Below are positions 58,978-64,000 of a DNA stretch of 64,000 nucleotides, in pieces. The notes under the pieces are model-generated. The model did no database searches, was not told the DNA's origin, and saw only the letters and a program-made list of their open reading frames with translations. Origin of the DNA: Massospora cicadina (taxonomy: Eukaryota; Entomophthoromycota; Entomophthoromycetes; Entomophthorales; Entomophthoraceae); assembly GCA_022478985.1 (NCBI GenBank), contig JAKSZP010006611.1:62001-126000 (forward strand), in the 5' to 3' direction. Numbering within the stretch: position 1 is the first letter of the stretch; each line of letters starts with the position of its first letter. The translations under genes and the position numbers were made by a program.

Positions 58978-59196
58978 ATCTATGAGAACAATATGTACCA
59001 TTACTTTAGTCAAAGTTTCATGATACCCTCTGGACATCAGGTGATCATAGACACTAAATTAGAATTTTAGATACCTGAAGGGATGTATAACAAATTAATT
59101 GCACCTTAACAACGCTTACAGTTAAGATCCCATTTAGCTCCTGGTATGATAATACTAGAGCATGAAGAAATAAAAAAATCTTATTATCCAGATTAA
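58978..59196 (+). pseudogene. dUTPase-like domain in a Ty3 remnant
   Basis: dUTPases remove dUTP, limiting uracil in newly made DNA. In one frame the sequence reads N-M-Y-H-Y-F (motif 1, where GYDLY is usual), then I-P-S-G-H-Q-V-I-I-D-T-K-L-E-F, a stop for Gln, I-P-E-G-M-Y-N-K-L-I-A-P (motif 2), and A-P-G-M-I-I-L-E-H-E-E-I (motif 3 region). A possible motif 5 remnant, E-F-G-L-H-G-G, lies near 59295. It lies upstream of RT. It has lost catalytic residues and has three stop codons. Confidence 0.6.
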
Positions 59197-59199
59197 GAA

Positions 59200-60520
59200 A
59201 GAGCCTATAATTGTTAATTTACATCAATTATTAACCAAAAAGCATCTAGTTCCCATTTAAAACAATGTTTTCATGATTTTTGATTAATAGAGGAGTTTGG
59301 ACTGCACGGCGGTATATCTCCAGTATCATGACAGTGATCATGAGCTTAAGTTTTACGGTACTAACAAAATGTCAGAAAGATTAGGCTCTATTATTGTTTG
59401 AGAAGTAAAGCGGAATTTTTGCCACTGAAAACCATAATTTTGATGTGTTCATGATGTTGATCATTGCATAGACATGGGACATCATGCTCACATTACCTTA
59501 TGGCAATCTAACATTCACGCGCCATGAAATTAGTACTAACTAAGAGAATTGGAAAGCTGTTATAACAAGGATGCTGAAATTGTTCAAGGTCCCGTGGGCC
59601 TTCTCAGTGGTAATAGTAATTAGGAGGATGGGACCAATTGGGCTGTTATAGATTAAAGTAAAACTAGTACTATAACAAAAAATATTCATCTCCTGCCACA
59701 AATCAATGATGCGCTATACTATTTAGGTGTCTCCAAATATTTTTACTATATATATCTAATCACTGGGTATATAAAAAACAAAGTTGCCTAAAGCTGAAAA
59801 ATATAAGTGTTCTATAATTACCTCCCTTAGCTTGTTAAACTGACTCAAACGCACTAGGGCTGTGTACTGATTTGGTGATATTTTAACAAGTAAATAACAC
59901 TATCCTTGAAGCTCTCAGGATGTCCTGCATACTTATATTAGATAACATAAACATTTATTTTCAAACTTTCTTAATAACTTTGAATGGCTATAGATTATGC
60001 TCCATTAGCTTTTCGCTTCTAACATGAAGATAAAGCCCAGAAATTTGACTTCTTTAAGGATCAGTTAGAGTACCTTAACTTTTGTAACAGATGGTAAAGA
60101 CCTTTGACCCCAGACTGCTAAGGTCAGAGACATCAACCAAATGACTACGCTACGAACAAAAGTGATGTATAAGTTTTCTTAAGATTGTTTAGATATTGCA
60201 GCAGTTCATTCATACCTTTAGTTGTATTGGTGAGCCGCTTTTCTATAAGTCTGAAAAAAGGATGCTCTATTTCCCTGTATTATACAGTTTCAGAGCCTTT
60301 GACAACTTCTCACTGGCTTTAGTCAACGCGCCAGTGTTATAGTGCCCAATTTTTTTAGAAAAAAAAGGCTATAGTATAAACTGACGCATCTTTTTCCACC
60401 ATCAGGGCAGTGCTTTCCCAACAGGATGATGAAACTTCCTAGCATTCAGTCACTTACTGTAGCTGGAAACTGAACCGTCAGGAGTAACACTATATATCAC
60501 CAAATGAGAGTATTAACTGA
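59200..60520 (+). pseudogene. decayed Ty3 RT and RNase H
   Basis: Following the dUTPase-like part, the plus strand shows a weak L-D-N-I-N-I near 59938 (YLDDI expected) and A-K-V-R-D-I-N-Q-M-T-T near 60117. Then F-L-R-L-F-R-Y-C near 60177 (FLGLxNYY region) and A-L-V-N-A-P-V-L near 60318. RNase H has T-D-A-S-F-S-T-I-R-A-V-L-S-Q-Q near 60383 and S-V-T-Y-C-S-W-K-L-N near 60445. Frames change repeatedly. No LTR was found for it. Confidence 0.65.
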
Positions 60521-60529
60521 TATTGACAT

Positions 60530-61118
60530 TTTAGACAATTTTTTGTGTACCTACATGGAGTAAAGTTTAAGGTTGTAAATGATATCACATTATTGCGCTG
60601 ATTTCATAACCTTTAGGAACTTGAAGATAGGCTAGCACGCTGAGCCCGTGTAATTTAATCTTATAATTATTACATAATCCATTATTTTGGAGCCAAATAC
60701 TATAACATGAACTGTTTATCATGTTTATTAACTGTAGCATAACAGCAAATCTTATTGACATGAGGTATGAGAGATGATCAGCAGTGAGTACTCTGATGAG
60801 CCTCCAAAAGTGATGCAAACACTGGATAAGATGCAAGCCAACACTTTTTGAAAGAACATAGAATTATTCATCAAATTAGAAGAGTTAAGTTAAATTCCTT
60901 AAAATGCCATAGTGACCAAACATCTTCTTTAATATGCTCTAGGCAATAGGACATGGAGGTTTAATCAAGACATGAAAATTCCTGAAGCCATAGTACTGCT
61001 GGGAAAGCATATATTTTGACATCTTAAATATATTCCCTTGTTGTCAGTATCAGATGTAAAAATGACTGCAATAACACAACTTACCAATTAATGAAGCCCT
61101 GATTTGCATGGCATAGTG
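60530..61118. other. no recognisable feature
   Basis: AT-rich. It should contain the integrase of the preceding Ty3 remnant but nothing readable was found. An open minus-strand frame at 60585-60836 has no motif. Confidence 0.3.
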
Positions 61119-61855
61119 TGTAACGGTCAAGGCGTTGCCTGACCATCACATTGCCCTAGTCTTCCCTAGGGCGATAGTTGAGGCCAGGGGAGAAGGGCTC
61201 AACTGCACCAATTTTCATAAATGGAAATCTGACGAATCAGATGCCTCAAAAATTGGTAGTAAAAACAAATCAAAATGCTGATGGGGAAGCAAAGCCTTGC
61301 AAATGGCGCTCTAACCAACAAGATGCTGCCAAATCCAATATTATTAAATGTGGCGTCGAGGGTTTGGACCCTCAGACATGAATTTCCAGCCAATCAGGTG
61401 TGGCCAAACCCGTTGCTCATTGGAGTATTGACAAGGATGAAAATCCTTGCAAATGGCGCTCTGGCCAACCAGATGCCGCCAAACAAAATATTCCCAAAAG
61501 AGGCAACAAACCAATATTGGGGAATATGGGCGAAGGGAATGGCCTAGGATTTGAGAGCAATTTGAAGCCAAATAATAAATGCAGAAAAGTTTCTGCAACC
61601 CCAAGGGTACCCATACTGAGTTTGAGAATGGGCCTCAATGCTGAAATCGAGGGTCTAGATTCTCAAATAGGGCCTGCCACTGGGAAGATGCCCGCGGACT
61701 TCGCGAGAACAGGACCCACTCTTCTCCACTAAGCTCAGTATAAATCTGAGCAGGCGAAACTGTTTAAAGAAGTTTCAACTTCTATAAATTTAGATAAAAT
61801 TTTATAAAATATAAAAATAAAGTTTTTGCATTTGTAAATCAGTTTATTAAGAAAA
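61119..61855 (+). repeat. T5 5' LTR (right end approximate)
   Basis: TGTAACGGTCAAGG start; TATAAAT at 61739-61745; AATAAA at 61816-61821. The end is uncertain because no standard primer-binding site follows. Its first bases match the ends of the TRIM-like element at 5574. Open frames on both strands here are by-products of the tandem repeats. Confidence 0.6.
61288..61495 (+). repeat. ~152-bp repeat in the T5 U3
   Basis: CCTTGCAAATGGCGCTCT occurs at about 61294 and 61446, each followed by an AACCA(A/G)ATG-type phrase, GCCAAA and AATATT. A third, weaker copy (AATGGAAATCTGACGAATCA) is at 61220. U3 direct repeats often carry promoter-binding sites. Confidence 0.6.
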
Positions 61856-61870
61856 CCCAGAAACCCCCAC

Positions 61871-62134
61871 ATGGACAGCAGTTCAGACTTTGACAGGGCC
61901 ATCCAGTCCTTGTACGCCCTTTCAGGGGGTCAGGCCCTCCTTCTGAGCGCCAGCATTGTCTTGACTGTGGCCCAAACCTTCATGGTAAAGTGGTTTCCGC
62001 ATAGTCAGATTCAGGATCTATCCACAGCAGGGCTATCCTGCCTGTGGGCACTCACTTGGGCTCTCTTGCCTAACTGCTTTGTAGCAGTTTTCAGAGACCC
62101 TGTCCGTCACATCGACAAAACTCATTTAACTTGA
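61871..62134 (+). CDS. T5 small membrane-segment ORF (87 aa)
   Basis: The ATG at 61871 is the first after the LTR. The product has two strongly hydrophobic stretches (about residues 20-38 and 50-72) that look like membrane helices, separated by a short polar loop. Its TGA (62132-62134) shares its last A with the ATG of the next frame (TGATG). I know of no such protein upstream of gag in ordinary Ty3 elements. It could be a genuine extra ORF or the frameshifted N-terminus of gag. Confidence 0.45.
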   Translation: MDSSSDFDRAIQSLYALSGGQALLLSASIVLTVAQTFMVKWFPHSQIQDLSTAGLSCLWALTWALLPNCFVAVFRDPVRHIDKTHLT

Positions 62135-62844
62135 TGTCTTTATTCCTGGACATGGTGGATAAGCTGTCAGAACGCGCCCTGCCTGCTTGGTATGAATACC
62201 CAACCACGTTTTTAATGGTCATCTTCTCTCTTCTATTTCTCCTAAGAGAAGTCGCCCGTTTCCTTCCCTCCAAGGGACATACCAACGTCTACTTTCAATC
62301 TGAGCAGTCCGCGTCTGAGTTCTGACAGGCCCTCACCCCAGGAGAGTTGAGCACTATGCACGCCACCTTCTCTCATGTGAAACTTCAAGCCCGGCTGACC
62401 ATGGCGTCAGGAGGAATGGCCCCAGTGTCACTTCAGATTGCCCAGATAGTAACCGCCCTGCCCAGAAACCTAGCAGATTGGTTCACTGAGCTACTGGAAA
62501 CCCAGACGATGCTCCCTCCCACCTTGGAGGAATGTCTCCAACTGGTTGAGAGAGTGGCTACACTGAATGACTCCCAAGACGCTGCGTGGTCCACCCTTCT
62601 GAACCTAACTCAAGGAAAAATGTCAGTCATGGATTACGCCCGTGTGTACCGCCCTTTGGCCAAGGCAGCCAAGGTCACCTCTACTCAGTTAGCACGAATG
62701 TTCAGCCAGAACCTCCGCCCAGACATCCTTACTGCATTGGCTGCCACTCGCCTGGGAGATACCCTCGATGAGGAAATTCCAGTCGCGACCCAGGTGGAGG
62801 TCCAACTAGCATTAGTGCAAGCAAAGGCCCATACCAGATCATAA
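62134..62844 (+). pseudogene. T5 gag
   Basis: ATG 62134 overlaps the previous stop. One hydrophobic segment (F-L-M-V-I-F-S-L-L-F-L-L) is followed by a TGA at 62323-62325. The frame then reads a retroviral-gag-like domain: A-D-W-F-T-E-L-L-E near 62479, M-S-V-M-D-Y-A-R-V near 62621, F-S-Q-N-L-R-P-D-I near 62701. This is the capsid C-terminal pattern of Ty3 gag. TAA at 62842 is followed in frame by K-F-R-G-R-R and a Ser-rich tail. No CCHC knuckle was found. Confidence 0.7.
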
Positions 62845-63089
62845 AGTGAGAAGTTCCGCGGCCGCCGTGCTGAGTCTGAGCCAGTCTCCAACTCCTCGCA
62901 GGAGTCCTCACAGGATTCGCCCTCCGGCTCCACCAATGGGGTAAACACTTCAGGAAACCCTATAGAGGGAAACCCTAGTCCCTCCTACAACTTCCGCCCT
63001 ACTCCTGCGCGCGTTGCTACCATCAATAAAGGAAATACCTCATATTATCTCTGTTCCCTATTTGTTACAGCTCTGGGGAAGAAAGGGAA

Positions 63090-63300
63090 AAAGGGAGGAT
63101 CAACTTTGGGCGCTGGTGGACACTGGAGCGGAAGATAACTATCTAGACCACGGGTTAGCAAAATAAATTAGGCTGAAAATGGAATGGAAGGGAGCCGTGA
63201 CGCTGGCAGATACCTCAAAAACGGTTAGCAGTTGGAATATCAAGACCCAGGTGCTGCTGCGGCAGGGGCCTCACACCTTCCAAAAGTCTTTCAGTGCCAT
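63090..63300 (+). pseudogene. T5 protease
   Basis: In frame 2, shifted +1 from gag, L-W-A-L-V-D-T-G-A-E-D-N-Y-L-D is read from about 63104: an intact aspartic-protease active site DTGA. TAA at 63164 breaks it. The I-I-L-G-M-E-W block typical of the protease end is in frame 1 at 63319. Confidence 0.7.
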
Positions 63301-64000
63301 AAAAATCTGCCTCATCCCATAATCCTGGGCATGGAGTGGTGGCACAAGTACTCCCCTCAGTTCAAACTGCAGGAGCGCCTGGTCCTGCTACATCCCAAGA
63401 ACCAACCCCCAGTGGCACTAGATTTCTTCACCACTGGCGGAGGGAAACCTGGGGTGAACGCAGTAGTAGGGCTGGAGACGGAGGCGGACATACCCAACGA
63501 ATTTCGTGCATATGCTTACCTGTTTAAGAAGAACAAAGCTCCCTCTACCACCCCAAACGGTCCTTACCCTTTCACCATCAGGTTCAAAAAGGATGCGGAG
63601 TTCCCCAAGGGTTGTCCCGTCTACCCTTTGAACCTTAAGGCGAAGGCTGCCCTTGAGGGCTATGTCAAGGAAATGCTGGAGCGCGGGATGATTGTTCCAT
63701 CCAATTCGCCAGTGGTATCACCAATACTCCTAGCCCCAAAAGCAAGTGGCGAGCTCTGCCCGTGTGTTGGCTACCAGCGGCTGAATGCAATCACCGAGTC
63801 TGACCCCTACCCCATCCCTCTGATGGAGACCATCTCTCAGATAATCTCAAGTAGCCAGGTTTTCACCTAGTTGGACCTGGCTGACGCGTTCAACCAAGTT
63901 CCAGTAATTGCTGAACAACAACAATATATGGCTTTCAAGTGCCACTTAGGAGTCTTTGAGTACAAGGTGATGCCATTTGGCCTCAAGAACGCCCCTGCAG
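63232..64000 (+). pseudogene. T5 RT, N-terminal part (partial at edge)
   Basis: Frame 1 is open from 63232. It covers the protease C-terminus (I-L-G-M-E-W-W), a linker, and the RT entry P-F-T-I-R-F-K-K-D-A. E-M-L-E-R-G-M-I-V-P-S-N-S-P follows, then C-V-G-Y-Q-R-L-N (VDYRxLN expected) and D-P-Y-P-I-P-L. A TAG at 63868 replaces the residue before L-D-L-A-D-A-F-N-Q-V, the first catalytic Asp. The reading then continues to M-P-F-G-L-K-N-A-P-A at the edge. Confidence 0.8.

Larger units (their letters stand above)
61119..64000 (+). mobile_element. Ty3/gypsy element T5, left 2.9 kb, cut by the window edge
   Basis: It starts TGTAACGG. It has a 5' LTR with a TATA box and polyA signal, a short leader, a membrane-segment ORF, gag, protease and RT running off the right edge. 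GC content is visibly higher than the surroundings, and fewer frame breaks occur, so this is one of the younger elements. No TSD can be checked because the right end lies outside. Confidence 0.75.

Noticed and set aside
1..64000. CRISPR arrays, bacterial operons, tRNA or rRNA genes
   Set aside because: No regularly spaced short repeats, no cloverleaf with A/B boxes and no rRNA segment were recognised; the content is eukaryotic retroelements.

Overview
The window looks like intergenic, transposon-packed sequence from a eukaryote. I found no convincing host gene, tRNA, rRNA or CRISPR array. Everything I can recognise is a retroelement in some state of decay: several Ty3/gypsy LTR retrotransposons, one full-length two-ORF LINE, three copies of a LINE-related retroposon that carries only an ORF1-like gene, a short non-coding LTR element, and five very small retroposed fragments with target-site duplications (TSDs). 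The background is visibly AT-rich, while the younger elements (7.6-9.4, 33.4-38.5 and 61.1-64.0 kb) are richer in GC. A large-genome filamentous fungus is my best guess, for example an early-diverging or obligate lineage. That rests only on element types, including a dUTPase-bearing Ty3 element of a kind I recall from fungi, and is low confidence.

Left part (1-20.5 kb). 1-2.5 kb holds diverged tandem repeats and an LTR-like promoter/polyA block. 2.56-9.8 kb is an old LTR element (family Z). Its right-hand LTR was split by a 1.93-kb terminal-repeat element (5574-7507, TSD TTATT) and by ORF1-only retroposon copy X1 (7569-9469, 18-bp TSD). 10-12.8 kb carries dead LINE fragments. 12.8-13.56 kb is a family-Y LTR. 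14764-20509 is a Ty3-like element (family B) with large LTRs, a gag remnant and no reverse transcriptase.

Centre and right (20.5-56.4 kb). This is a nested tower. One old minus-strand Ty3 element, here called T3, can be followed from its 3' end near 20.97 kb to its gag near 56 kb. Its integrase is split by another minus-strand Ty3 element, T2 (21851-28303, TSD ACGCT). Between integrase and RNase H lies a family-Y element (28496-38725), and the 5' LTR of that element contains the LINE (33334-38626). Between RT and protease lies ORF1-only copy X2 (40684-48984), itself split by a plus-strand Ty3 element, T4 (40872-47250, TSD CATGC). The gag is split by family-B LTR sequence (50967-55142) that holds ORF1-only copy X3 (53099-55007). 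At two junctions the T3 reading frame resumes in phase when the insert and one TSD copy are disregarded, which supports the order of events.

Right end (56.4-64 kb). A badly decayed plus-strand Ty3 element has a recognisable dUTPase-like domain followed by RT and RNase H remnants (58978-60520). The last element, T5 (61119 to the window edge), has a 5' LTR, a small membrane-segment ORF, gag, protease and the start of RT.

How the parts relate. The ORF1-only elements X1-X3 share with the LINE a related zinc-knuckle protein, a 5' hairpin at the same offset, and a similar 3' end. The likely reading is that the LINE machinery moved them. At least four LTR families share the same unusual primer-binding site, suggesting one common tRNA primer. 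Stop codons in the old copies often sit where Gln or Arg is expected, as C-to-T decay would produce.
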